From: Toxorhynchites rutilus septentrionalis
Taxonomy: Eukaryota > Arthropoda > Insecta > Diptera > Culicidae
DNA: 64,000 nt
Assembly: GCF_029784135.1 (NCBI RefSeq)
Contig: NC_073745.1
Span: 281,949,803-282,013,802, forward strand
Reading direction: 5' to 3'
Shown: in pieces, positions 9,780-20,731 of the stretch
How positions within the stretch are numbered: the first letter of the stretch is position 1
Layout: the number at the start of each line of letters is the position of its first letter
The notes under the pieces: model-generated
Told to the model about the DNA's origin: nothing
The model's input: only the letters and a program-made list of their open reading frames with translations
Databases searched by the model: none
Position numbers and translations under genes: made by a program

Positions 9780-12700
9780 TCACCGTTTCTGACTTTGATG
9801 ACCATCTTCCAATAGAGCTATTTCATCAGGAAACACCTGCCACTGCGCCATTCTTAGCAAGGTTATTTCTGCTTTCTGAAGCTCTTCACTGGATAGGATA
9901 CCGCATTTCTTCTGCTCTCGCTTTCGGTTGGCAATGAAGCGCCAAACGTATGCCGTACTTCTCAACAACCGCTCCCACTTCGAAAAACGATGGCAGTCGA
10001 TCACTGGTTCCCACGTCTTCATGGTTCGATGAAGATGGCAAGGACGTAGTTCTTCCTCCGTAACTGCTGGCCCGATTTCAAACTGCGGCCAGTTGGTTTC
10101 TGATTGTCTCAAGAATTCAGGCCCACGGAACCAAACACTCTCAGAATCTAGACCAGTACTTTTCCCCCATTTTGTTGCCTGATCCGCTGGATTCTGTTTT
10201 GAAGGCACCCATTTCCATTCGTCAACGTTAGATGCGGTCAGAATCTCTCCTATTCTGCAGGCCACAAATTGTTTATACCTGCGATGATCTGATCGTATCC
10301 ATGCCAGTACTGTTGCGGAGTCACTCCATAGATATTTCCTTGTTACAGCGACTGTATGGCTTTCCATTACGAAAAGCATCAACCGAGTACCTAGAACCGC
10401 CGCCTGCAATTCAAGACGTGGTATCGATAGCTGCTTCAGAGGTGCCACCTTCGTCTTCGCAGCTACTAAAGTACATTGAGGAACTCCATGATCGTTTATA
10501 ATCCGAAAATATGCCAGTGCAGAATAGGCAACCTCACTTGCATCCACAAATATGTGTAGTTGGAGCTGATTATAACACTGAGTCGTAGCTCCCAGAAAAT
10601 AACATCGTGGGACACGAAAATCAGCGACACTCTGCAAACGACAGATCCATCTATTCCAACGCTCAAAAATGTCGCCGTCTACTTTCTGGTCCCATTGAGT
10701 GCCCGCCCGCCATACGTCTTGGAGTAACACTTTGCCATGGACCAATAGCATACTCAGCAACCCCAGTGGATCGAAGAAGCCCATCAGACATTTCAACATC
10801 TGTCGTTTGGTTGGACGTTCACCTTCCATGATTAATTTCTCGATCTCGTCTAACATATGAGTGGAATACCCAAGTTCATCATCTTCTGTCAGCCAAAGCA
10901 TGCCCAGTACTCGTTCGTGATTCTTCGTTTTGTCAGTGCTCAGCGTTTTACTCCCTGATGAAGCAGGTTCTCCGAGACGTGCTAGAACATTTTTACTATT
11001 TGACTGCCAGTTCCGTAATTGAAATCCAGCTTGACTATGAATCATTCTAACTTCCGCCGATACTTGCGCCGCGGTTTCTTCATTCTCGAAACTGTCCAGG
11101 AAGTCGTCGACGTAATGATTATGGAGGATACCTTGTACTGCCCGTGGAAAGCGATCGACGAACTCCTTCGCATTTGTATTTTTAATATACTGAGCGGATG
11201 CTGGGGAACAAGTTGCTCCAAACGTAGCTACATTCATTAAATATATCTCTGGCGCACACGTGGGATCCGTACGCCATAGGAATCGTTGAGAATGTCTATC
11301 GGCTTCACATATGATTATCTGATGGAACATCTCTTTTATATCTGCTGAAACTCCAACTGAAAATTGTCGGAATCGCGATAGAACGGCGGGCAAAGACGTT
11401 AGCTGATCAGGCCCTTTGAGAAGCATTGAGTTGAGTGACACTCCGTTCACAGTTGCTGCAGCATCCCATATAAGTCGTATTTTCTCAGGTTTCTTGGGAT
11501 TTCTCACCGCTCCAAGCGGCAGGTACCATACTCGTTTCGTGTCTGATCGTGCTAAATCGGCTCGACAAGCCCGATGCGCATAGCCTTTCTCTTGGTACTC
11601 CACCAGCTGCTTCTGAAGATTTTCTTTCAGCAGCGGATCCCGTGCCATTCTTCGTTCAAGACATTCAAGCCGACGTAACGCCATATTAAAACTGTCCGGA
11701 AACTCAATTACATCGTATCTCCATAGCAGGCCCGTCTGGAACCTCCCATTGACTCGCCGGGTGGTTTGTTCCATTAAGTTCCGAGCTCGTCTGTCTTCAG
11801 CAGACTCCAAGTCTCCGATTACCTTCGTACCGACATCTTCCAGTGCGAAGTATTCCTTCACTTCATCGTGTAGTTGCCGATCACAGGCACAATCACAGGC
11901 ATGGTAGTTCAATGAACAACGGGTATGCTTAGAACCTTTGCCACCGTAGACACACCATCCTAGCCTGGTTTTTACTGCAACAGGTTCATGTATTTTTCCT
12001 TCTCTCATTTTTAACGGAACGGTCAGACTCAAGTTGTCGATGCCGATCAGCAGTCGTGGACTTGCGTTCTCATAGCTGGCCACTGGTAATCCGCGAAGGT
12101 AACCATACCTAGCCGCGAGATCATCAAAACATAGACTCTGACCATGTAAGGCCAACTTCTTTACTGTACGTGCATCTTCCAACTGCAACTTCCTCTCATT
12201 GTTCAAACCGGATATCTTCAACTCCACTTTCTTTGATTCCGATTCCATTCGTGTCACGTCTCCTGTCCATGAGAGACAGAGCGGTGCTCTCCTGCCTTTA
12301 ACGCCGAGTTCATTCACTAATTTCTCTTCAATTAGAGTGATCGACGATCCTTCATCGAGGAATGCGAAGGTAGTGATACTGGAACGAGAACCGTACAGTT
12401 TGACCGGAACTATGCGAAACAACAAGGATTGTTCGAAGGAACCGTGGGAGTAATTTCCGGACACAGTAGCTCTGAGCGATGGCTCATTCTCGGGATGACT
12501 CGATCGATCCGAATGTAGAAGTTTATGATGGCGAAACTCGCAGCCACCAATTCCACAACGACTCGCCGTGCGGCAGCTTCTTCTCCCATGTGCATTCAGG
12601 CAGCTTCGACACAGAGCATTACGCTGTACACTCTTCCAACGTCCATCCACTGAAAATGACTTGAATAGTCCGCAATCATATACACGATGATCACCCCTCT

Positions 12701-14459
12701 TGCAGATGCAGCACAGCTTTATTGGTTCTCGATTTATTTCCTTTTCATCGACGTGTGCATTGATTGTTCCTCTCTGACTCGATCTGGGTTTCTCCACCAT
12801 AGAATTTGCGCCGTAGCTCCCGGAGTACAAGGTGACTCTACTAACGGATGACACTATACCTGTCATGAATTCTCCAAAGGTCTTCAGGTTTACAACTTGA
12901 TATCGCAATGAGAAACTCGCCCACTCCATTTTGATGTGTGCTGGCAATTTGGTCACCAACTCCATAAGCAACGATGGATTGGAAAGGTGATCCCGTTGAC
13001 CCGCTGCTTCCAAGTGATCACATAGACTCTGGACTGCCATCCCGAAATCGATGAGTGTTTCTAGTTTATCTGATTTCGGGGCGGGAACCGAACGAACTTT
13101 GTCCAAAAGGGCGTTGATCAGTAATTCTGGCCGTCCATAAAGTAGTTGAAGTGTATTTAGCACCTGGGGAACTGTTTCAGGTAATAATAAACGGCTTTTT
13201 ACCGCTTCATACGCGGCTCCTTTCAAACATCTTTGTATACGGGAGAGGTTCTCGGCACTACTATATCCACAAACTTGAGTTGTGTTAATGAAGCTGCTTA
13301 TAAATATAGGCCAATCGACAGGGTTGCCCGAAAACGTAGGCAAATCACGTGGCATGACTTGTCTGGCAGCTAATTGTGAGGGTGTTGGAACATATTCGCT
13401 TTGGGCATTCCCAAACGGATGTCTTCCGTTCATATCACTTGCGGGATTTGCATTATAAGTTGTCGGAACGATAGGAACTGTTCCAAGGGGGGGAATGCAA
13501 TGTTGCTGGTGGTTCCCAGTAGGAAAAAGGCCGGGATTCACACCAGAAATAGTTGGGAGTCCGTATGTAACAGGAACTGTCCCACTGTAAGGCACTTTAC
13601 TCGTTGATGTTTGAGCAAGGCCAAGTGTCCCGAATTGTTTGTATAACTCTTGTAGACCAGTATCAAAATTCGGATGAGCGGAATCCATTTTATTGTTGTC
13701 ATGGAGCGGCTTACCTTGATGCGGTACAGGAGGGGTAAGTAAGGAGGGGTTACCTACAATAGGCTCCAGAGGCCAGACCTGATCTGCTGTTGTCTGATGT
13801 GTTTTCGGATGCGCCTTAGGAATCGCGCCGCTGTAGCTCTGCTGATTCCTCTCGACAAATTCGTGTTGTAGCTGTGATTCGAGCAATGTCCGACGTGGTT
13901 GGCCTTCAGGGTATGGTGGTTTCCCATCAGTCGTTCTCGAAATGCGTGTGTCTTTCGGCTGCTCCAGTGAGGCTGCTCCCCGCTCGGGTTTCTCTCGAAC
14001 ATCGGCGCCTTCTACTTGGTCGGCATCCTGAATCCACTGCTCTACTCGTTTACGACTGGACCTCCGACTAACCTTGCTGCGTTGGCTCGTATTGTCACAC
14101 ATGTCATCTATCTGTTGCTCTATCAATGCATATTTTTGCCGCAAAAACTCCTTCCGAATCTCAATCTCTCGTAGCTCGATTGCATTTTGCTCCTCCAATA
14201 GCTTCAATTTGAGAGCCACCCTGGCTGAAATACGGTTCGAAGAACTGTGAGATGAAACGCTGTGCGGGGTGCAATTTTTGCACACAAAACTCTGGTTTGC
14301 AATCGAAGCATCGACTCCCGCGCACTGCATGTGCCACCATGCATCGCATTGGTCACATTGCACGAAATTGTCGAATGAATCCGACAAGGAACAATTCGCG
14401 CAGTTTCCTCTTTCCGCATCTTCTAGTGGTCGGGACGTATTTTCTGCATTGGCCGCCAT
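9780..14459 (-). CDS. BEL-A gag-protease-RT-RNase H polyprotein with N-terminal PHD finger
   Basis: 1559 aa. Residues 20-63 form a C4HC3 PHD-type zinc finger (C20, C23, C35, C38, H43, C46, C60, C63, with W41-W42 before the His). A charged coiled coil (about 80-125) and a low-complexity linker follow. The BEL gag domain (DUF1759 type) starts near residue 370 at LPTFSGNPVDW. Next are Cys/His knuckles (CCICKRGDHRVYDC and following), an aspartic protease-like segment with FLDEGSS, and the Pao-type RT with SADIKEMFHQI and the YVDDF catalytic box (DNA near 11100). An RNase H-like region has FVDASEVAYSALAYF and LWSDSATVL. The frame ends at TGA 9780-9782. The sequence beyond that stop continues in the same frame into the integrase, so the stop looks like a single nonsense change or a readthrough point. 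Confidence 0.93.
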   Translation of the reverse strand: MAANAENTSRPLEDAERGNCANCSLSDSFDNFVQCDQCDAWWHMQCAGVDASIANQSFVCKNCTPHSVSSHSSSNRISARVALKLKLLEEQNAIELREIEIRKEFLRQKYALIEQQIDDMCDNTSQRSKVSRRSSRKRVEQWIQDADQVEGADVREKPERGAASLEQPKDTRISRTTDGKPPYPEGQPRRTLLESQLQHEFVERNQQSYSGAIPKAHPKTHQTTADQVWPLEPIVGNPSLLTPPVPHQGKPLHDNNKMDSAHPNFDTGLQELYKQFGTLGLAQTSTSKVPYSGTVPVTYGLPTISGVNPGLFPTGNHQQHCIPPLGTVPIVPTTYNANPASDMNGRHPFGNAQSEYVPTPSQLAARQVMPRDLPTFSGNPVDWPIFISSFINTTQVCGYSSAENLSRIQRCLKGAAYEAVKSRLLLPETVPQVLNTLQLLYGRPELLINALLDKVRSVPAPKSDKLETLIDFGMAVQSLCDHLEAAGQRDHLSNPSLLMELVTKLPAHIKMEWASFSLRYQVVNLKTFGEFMTGIVSSVSRVTLYSGSYGANSMVEKPRSSQRGTINAHVDEKEINREPIKLCCICKRGDHRVYDCGLFKSFSVDGRWKSVQRNALCRSCLNAHGRRSCRTASRCGIGGCEFRHHKLLHSDRSSHPENEPSLRATVSGNYSHGSFEQSLLFRIVPVKLYGSRSSITTFAFLDEGSSITLIEEKLVNELGVKGRRAPLCLSWTGDVTRMESESKKVELKISGLNNERKLQLEDARTVKKLALHGQSLCFDDLAARYGYLRGLPVASYENASPRLLIGIDNLSLTVPLKMREGKIHEPVAVKTRLGWCVYGGKGSKHTRCSLNYHACDCACDRQLHDEVKEYFALEDVGTKVIGDLESAEDRRARNLMEQTTRRVNGRFQTGLLWRYDVIEFPDSFNMALRRLECLERRMARDPLLKENLQKQLVEYQEKGYAHRACRADLARSDTKRVWYLPLGAVRNPKKPEKIRLIWDAAATVNGVSLNSMLLKGPDQLTSLPAVLSRFRQFSVGVSADIKEMFHQIIICEADRHSQRFLWRTDPTCAPEIYLMNVATFGATCSPASAQYIKNTNAKEFVDRFPRAVQGILHNHYVDDFLDSFENEETAAQVSAEVRMIHSQAGFQLRNWQSNSKNVLARLGEPASSGSKTLSTDKTKNHERVLGMLWLTEDDELGYSTHMLDEIEKLIMEGERPTKRQMLKCLMGFFDPLGLLSMLLVHGKVLLQDVWRAGTQWDQKVDGDIFERWNRWICRLQSVADFRVPRCYFLGATTQCYNQLQLHIFVDASEVAYSALAYFRIINDHGVPQCTLVAAKTKVAPLKQLSIPRLELQAAVLGTRLMLFVMESHTVAVTRKYLWSDSATVLAWIRSDHRRYKQFVACRIGEILTASNVDEWKWVPSKQNPADQATKWGKSTGLDSESVWFRGPEFLRQSETNWPQFEIGPAVTEEELRPCHLHRTMKTWEPVIDCHRFSKWERLLRSTAYVWRFIANRKREQKKCGILSSEELQKAEITLLRMAQWQVFPDEIALLEDGHQSQKR

Positions 14460-14949
14460 CGAAAAATTTTAAAGATTTGTTAGCGAGAACAATGGCCGAT
14501 TTTCCGAGCTGATCGCAGTGCGAGTTAAAACTCTTTTTGTGGTTGCGAAGCAGCTTTAAACTGCAATTTTCAAATATTTATTTCATGTAATAACAATATG
14601 CATTTTCATCTTACATTTTTCGGTCTTCTATCTTTGAATTCAAATACGTGACGGCAATGCTTCGGCTGACAATCCTATTCAAATTACAATTCATTATTGT
14701 CAGCTTCCAAATCTTATTTATATGTACTTACTGTGCCAGTCACTCAATAATCCCTATCTAATCAAATCAATTTCAATCTCTACTAACTATTCTACTATAC
14801 TTTCCAAATAATCTAATAATTTCTCCGCTATTCTGCTATACACCTTCGCTTTGTTTTCTGTTTGTGTACCGCTGACAGTTCTCGGTTCTCGAGCTTTCCA
14901 TGCTGAGCTTTTTCGCTCGTTTCCCAAACAGTGCTCCCAGTGGCAACAG

Positions 14950-15153
14950 TCACAGTACCATTGAATAACCTTCAGACCATAGTAGGATATCCCAATCCTT
15001 CTTTCCTTCATCATCCTTCATCAGAAACTGGGCATACAACATCTGAGCGCGAGTTTTGGTCACTAGATTCTTCATCAACGTCTTGTTTGTTTGCTCTGTA
15101 AGAACAAAATGCTGCTCATAGACGGATTCTTTGAACGGTACTTCGAGCGACAT
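14950..15153 (-). CDS. Unrecognised small ORF truncated at its stop by BEL-A
   Basis: 67 aa starting MSLEVPFKESVYEQHF, of mixed hydrophilic composition and without low complexity, so it could be a genuine small protein. I do not recognise it. An in-frame TGA lies three codons upstream of the ATG, which supports that start if no splicing occurs. Its own stop codon TGA (14950-14952) lies inside the GTCAC target duplication of BEL-A. The transposon therefore landed on the last codon without removing the stop but replaced the whole 3' flank with an LTR. It could also be the last exon of a longer gene or chance. Confidence 0.3.
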   Translation of the reverse strand: MSLEVPFKESVYEQHFVLTEQTNKTLMKNLVTKTRAQMLYAQFLMKDDEGKKDWDILLWSEGYSMVL

Positions 15154-15169
15154 CGTCTTTCATTGCGAT

Positions 15170-17003
15170 TTCATCAATTATTTTGTGCCGACGTCTAATG
15201 GCGACTCTCAAGTTCGTTACTATTATTTGGGACCGAATCTCGAAAGTATAATCTCTATCAGATATGAAGACACGAAACCAGAAATGTTAAAATTCGAATA
15301 ATATCACATCGTGTCAATTTTTTAAAAAAAATCGTATTCCTGACTCTTATTATACTAATGTATAGAAACAATTTCCGATATTTTCACTGAAATTCTTCAT
15401 TATAACATAAAATCATTATGGTGTAATCAGTACACCATAAATGGAATTAAGAAGAAACTGAAGAAAAATGAAAAAATCCTAAAGCATATGTAGTGAAAAT
15501 TAATTAAAAAAAATCATGAATTAAAAAATATTATTTGTATACGGAATAGATATGGAAGAATGTTTACGTGGACAACAAGGGGAGGGGTATAGCCAATGTT
15601 CATGCTTGTCTACAGAGTGATGGAGAAATCTGAAATCGTGCTTTTTCTGTCCATGTGGTATTTAGACAGCTCCTGCTTAGTATGGAACAGTACAATTTCT
15701 ATCCAGTTTGGATGCCCTTGGAACACGAACGATTTTCTTGTTTTATGAAATAAATGCGAAAAGACACAATATTACTATATATAACATCAGTTTAAAACAT
15801 GCATGTGAATATGAAAATTGTCACGATAAATTTTTGATTTGAAAAATAAAAATCATGAGATAATAAATCTAATTTCGAGATTTTCGATATGTTTGGTATT
15901 TTCACGAGATGATACAAATATTTTGACATGTTTCCATAATGAAGTCGGGTGTGATTGTAACCAAAAAAAATATGTCGTCACTAATTGAATTGCATATCAT
16001 GTTTACCAGATGTATAAATATGATCGGAATTCACAAATCAGGGTAACAAAATAACCAAATCTCATAATCATTTTACTGCAAGACATTGAGGCAACCTCAT
16101 AACCAATCATCAATGTTTCGCAGTTTATCGCGAATGAACCGATTTTAAGTTCATGAAACCAACATTGGATTCGTTAGCAATCTGTCTTATTGACAGATTT
16201 ATTCGCAAACTGTCTCATTGAAAATGAACACCCAAAACATTCACATCACCTTCGACCAAACTACAGTGGAAGGAAACGAAAATTCATTCCGCGAAACACT
16301 ATTTCTTGGAAACCGTGTAAGACGTTTATACGTGCGTTCGTGTAAGTATTTTCTTGTTTTATTTCCAGTATTAACACAATATCATTATTCAACACATTAG
16401 TATTTTGTAACGGCTCTTGACTGATTTCATAAATAGTTTATATATTGAGTTACTTTTGCTGTTTTTGAATATATAATATCCTAATAAATGAAAATAAATT
16501 GAATTAAAAATGCATCACACTTGGCTCGTTATGGCTAAACATAATTTTGAAAAATGAGGAACAGCTCTCTTAACACGGTTTTACACCTCAGGGCAGTCCT
16601 TTGGCCGTCTCACTTACCAAATTCAAACGTTCCCAGAAAAGTCTGATAAAGATTCGGATAGATACGAAAAAATGTTTTTGGGGGAAACGATCACTATTCT
16701 CCGATGCCATGTTGTTGGTTTATAGTTCGCTTTGGTTGAATGCGAATTTCGTTTTTTACAACCTGCTACACAGAATTTTTGTGTTAATTTATTGTCGATA
16801 GATTATCAGTTTCTACTGGTGTAAGTAACTCAATTTTGAGAAAATTGGTGCTTCGTTCGTTTTGGCAGAACCACAACCATATGCCACCTGTTTTGCCTTA
16901 TGACAACAATAAAATGGTTTATGCGCACTTTTCTCGCCACAGTCTACAGATATGACAACATTCAAGTTTACTTATGTTATCGAATAAAACATACTAAGGG
17001 ATG
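15170..17003. other. AT-rich intergenic DNA, nothing recognised
   Basis: About 1.8 kb with short A/T runs and no ORF that looks coding. No inverted or direct repeat ends were found by eye. Confidence 0.5.
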
Positions 17004-17224
17004 TTATTATTATTATTTTATTGATCTCCAAAAACTTAAGACATACGTCTTTTGTGTTCAAGTGCGCTGGTAAGACTAAGTGATCCGTTACATTTCATAT
17101 TATATAAAATTCCATATTCACAAAAATATACTTTTGGAAGAATAAAAACTATATCTAATTTTGATTGAAATATTCTACACACGCTCTTTTAAATCTCACT
17201 GTTGACGGTAACTCATTCCATATA

Positions 17225-18378
17225 CTACGGTAACGGTAACTCATTCCATATACTAACACCTCTTACAAATAATGAGCTTCCATAATGCGATGTACTGTAA
17301 CGGGGGATTAAAAATTTTGTACCTCGATGGCTTCTCATAGGCATCAGTTTTGTATACAGGTATGGAGGAGTTCGACTAGATACTAATTTATGTAACAGGA
17401 TAACAGATCGCATTTTCAAAAATTTATCTAATCTTGAACCTATTAAAATGAGTCACGCTTGCGAACCGATTTAAATTGAAAGAAAAAAAAATTAAACAAA
17501 ACGTATGCAACAATTTAATGCAACCCTAAGTCGTTTATGACGTTTGCTGAGGCTTGCATTAGTACAAAATCAGGGAATAAAAAATGCGGGTAGATTAGAG
17601 TTTTGAAAAGCATCTGTTTAGTCCGAGAACCAAGAGAACTTGCTTCCCATCTAAGAGTTCTCAAAGACGCGTAGATTTTTCCACATTGTTTTAATACAAA
17701 GGCATCCCATTCAAAATTACTCTGAATTGTCACTCCTAGGCTCACGACTTCATTTGAGAATAAAATTGTACTATTCTGAAGCGAGATGTTAAGTTCACTG
17801 AAAACATTTCTGCTTCGAGAAACGAATATTGCTTGCGTTTTCTGTGCATTTAGTATCAACGAATTATCATTTGCCCAATCGGCGACATTAACCAAACAAG
17901 TATTGATGAGCAATTCAACGTGTTTCTGTTGCATATTCGTGCAGTTGAAATACATTTGGACATCATCAGCGAAAAGATGAACCACACAGTTACTCAATTT
18001 CGAAGGCAGATCATTGATGTACAAGGAAAAAAGTAATGGGCCTAAAACAGATCCTTGCGGAACACCAGAACTTATTGGTAGCATAGAAGAAAAACGATCA
18101 TTACAGAAAACAGATTGAAATCTACTAGACAAATAGGAACGAACTAACTGAACAGCTTTTGGACAGAATCTGAACTGGTTTTCATGTTTTTTACATAAAT
18201 TAGCATGGCTTATGGTGTCGAATGCTTTCGAAAAATCCAAAAGAATCATGACTATGTTGCCTCCCTTGTCAAGAACTAGATCAATATCATCACAAACACT
18301 TAACATTGCAGTTGCAGATTGATTGGGAGAGAGTAGATTATTTCTGGATATAAAACAACTGATTTGCTCTTTGGCCAC
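17225..18378 (-). pseudogene. Non-LTR element: RT catalytic core and broken C-terminus
   Basis: Continues in frame after the TGA at 18379 (the first codon is GTG, so it is not an independent start). It carries LLDFSKAFDTISH, SGVPQGSVLGPLLFSLYINDL and the catalytic HLFADDVQMY box. The frame ends at 17515. The C-terminal tail resumes in another frame at 17419-17225 (RTPPYLYTKLMPMRSHRG, FVRGVSIWNELP), where a short duplicated stretch (AACTCATTCCATATACTA, twice around 17210-17255) follows. The loss of continuity indicates a frameshift or small deletion. Confidence 0.85.
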
Positions 18379-19479
18379 TCACTCAAATGCCTTTGATAAA
18401 GCACTTAAGATGCTTATTGGTCTAAGATTTTCAAGTGACGAGGATGTTTTCTTTTTCCTAATTGGAATAATTTTGGAAGTCTTCCACTGTTTTGGATAGA
18501 TGCTTGTTACGAAAATTTGATTGAATGAATATTTGAGTGGTTCAATAATTAATGACAAAATTATTTTGACAAATTTTATGGGAATGCCATCTAATCCAAC
18601 TGCGTTTGATTTAATTTCCAAAATCGCTTTAACAATGTGATATTCTTCAACGTCATTGAACTGAAAAAAAGGAATTCTGTTATCGGTGCTATCAAGATTG
18701 CTTACTGAATTACTTAGAGTAAAGTTACTACTGAAATATTCATTGATTTGGTCCGCAGTAAAATCTGAAGACAAATCAGAAGGCTTTTTTCTTAGACCTA
18801 TTTTATCAAATTCTTTCCATAAATCTTTTGAAGACATGTTATTCGTAAACCTACTATTGATGAAACTTTCTTTGGCAATTACTATAATTTTAGTCACTTT
18901 GTTTCTTTGAGTCTTGTACATTGCATGGTCAGCCTCAGGTTGACTTTGCTTCCATTTTTCAAATGCAAGATCACGAATGATAATCTCTTTGGATATTTCG
19001 GGATTGGACCATGGTTTGTATCTCTTTAATTTGCGATAACATTTTATCGGGACGCACGTATCATGCATGTTCTTTACATTTGAAGTAAGAAAGTCTACGA
19101 TTGAATCAGGATTACTCATTTGATAAAAGCTATGCCAATCGATTACATTATATAATGTTATAACATGTGCAGGATCTATAGCAGCATAATCACGAAAACT
19201 GATTGAATTTTCATTACAGCAACAGCCTATATCAAGCGAAGCGAAGAGCACATCATGGTTAGACATGAAAGGAACACTTACTTGGTTGAATTTTAAAATC
19301 GTATTGTGATTATTTGTTACCATGAGATCTATTTGTGAAGAACCTGTTCTGTGAAAGTGAGTGGGCTCTGATCCAATACACTCAAACGACAAGTTTCTTA
19401 AGAACTGATCAAAGCGGTTGCGCCTCTCCGAGTTCATGTCCAACATATTTGTGTTAAAATTTGTGTTATTTACATGCAA
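18379..19479 (-). pseudogene. Non-LTR element: endonuclease C-terminus and RT N-terminus
   Basis: 366 codons. The first third matches the end of an AP-like endonuclease (SSQIDLMVTNN and MSNHDVLFASL). A linker with KPWSNPEISKEI and the start of RT with NAVGLDGIPIKFVKII and IIPIRKKKTSSSLENLRPIS follow. The frame stops at TGA 18379-18381, and the very next codons continue the RT in the same frame, so this is a nonsense mutation rather than a domain boundary. The endonuclease N-terminus is missing or frame-shifted upstream of 19479. Confidence 0.85.
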
Positions 19480-19689
19480 ATGACCAGAGGGTAGTTTTCT
19501 ACCAAGGATTTGTCTGGGTGCACTATATATTCCACCTCGGTATAAACCAAGGCGCTTGTATAAATGTATAATAGGAGAAGCAACACCATCACTTTAATAA
19601 GAAGGGGATTACGGTTTGTGGAGCGGGGGTTGTTTGTTTTATTATTGCTAGGATACGCCATTTTTGCATTTTCACATGCGAGAGTAGTG

Positions 19690-20723
19690 GATGAACTGGA
19701 TGAGAATGAAATTCTACAAAATCATCCCTTCTTTTTCACATAAATTCGCGAAAGCCGAACATAGTTGGCATCGTCCGAATAAGCGTCGGAGCAGTTTGCA
19801 GAGAGCTGCCGGCAGCGTTCTGATGCTGTTTGTAAACAATACCGACGGTAATTCCAATATGGCTGAAAATGCATTTCATATGATTGTTTCACCTGGTACA
19901 GAAAATGGTATGACTAAAACGTCAAATCCCTCATATTGCCAGTGTACCCAATATTGCTGCGATTCACTGACATTTTGGTTCTGCCAATTACTGTTGTTTA
20001 AAACTCGGTCCGGTTATATAGTCGAATAGTTGCTAACTTTAAACTTCATGTTAAATGTGAACACCTCCATGTGAAACCGAAATATGAAAATCGCTCATGC
20101 AGTAAGAAATAAAGCAACGCATTTTCTTTATTTTTACTGTCTCTGTGATTTCAACGATTCCAATCCTCGCAAATGATATGTTGGGAAACAAATGACGCCA
20201 TATTGATTTTGATTTTGGGTAGCCTATATTCAATTGATGTCTAACCCCTGATATAAACTGGCAGCCAAGACGGGTCTATGGTACTAGGTGAGGCCGTTTC
20301 GTCACTAAGTTGGTTAGGGGAGCGGTATATTAAAACAGTACGGAAGAAAGCAGAAGGGGAATTATTTGCTTGTAGCGTGAAAGAGACAGACTGATCACGA
20401 GCGAGCTTCGGCACTAGCGTATTGTGTTTTGTTTACAAACAAAACACAGCAGACTTCCAAGATTGCTGAAGAGTGGTTTTAGCAAGTAGGCCCACCTTAG
20501 GATATACTGCTAGGCGCCTTGCTGGCAGCAACAATACAATGATTCTTTTAGCAACACACCATCCGGCAACGCTTCCCAAGCGAAATGTCAAAACATTTTG
20601 GAATTTGTTGATCGGTTTTGCTTTTCTAGCGCTTGTACGATTATCTTCTTGCCGCATAAAACCAACTCTAGTAAATTGAATTTCCAATCTTTGATTATAT
20701 TATCATCTCTCGTAATAGCTCAT
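19690..20723. other. NCOA5 upstream region, no gene recognised
   Basis: Short ORFs on both strands show no family signature. A 24-bp inverted repeat (11-bp perfect arms around AC) lies at 20424-20447. The promoter of the NCOA5-like gene should be here, but no clear TATA box or initiator was identified. Confidence 0.4.
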
Positions 20724-20731
20724 CGAACATA

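Larger units (their letters stand above)
8018..14948 (-). mobile_element. BEL-A: full-length BEL/Pao LTR retrotransposon
   Basis: The two LTRs are at 8018-8488 (3' LTR) and 14478-14948 (5' LTR), 471 bp each and identical as far as I can read. They start TGTT and end AACA. A perfect 5-bp duplication GTCAC lies at 8013-8017 and 14949-14953. A G-rich polypurine tract (minus strand, 8489-8499) abuts the 3' LTR. The leader between the 5' LTR and the gag start is only 18 nt, with no obvious tRNA-complementary primer site. The internal region encodes gag, protease, RT, RNase H and integrase in the order typical of BEL/Pao. Identical LTRs indicate a recent insertion. Confidence 0.95.
17004..19560 (-). 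mobile_element. 5'-truncated non-LTR retrotransposon (CR1/Jockey-like group)
   Basis: The minus strand encodes the end of an endonuclease followed by a reverse transcriptase. The 3' end has AATAAA and an (AAT)n tail at about 17004-17020. The 5' boundary near 19500-19560 is approximate; sequence before it does not resemble endonuclease. The closest clade cannot be fixed by eye: LLDFSKAFDTISH and FADD motifs favour the CR1/L2/Jockey group rather than RTE. Multiple breaks show it is dead. Confidence 0.85.
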
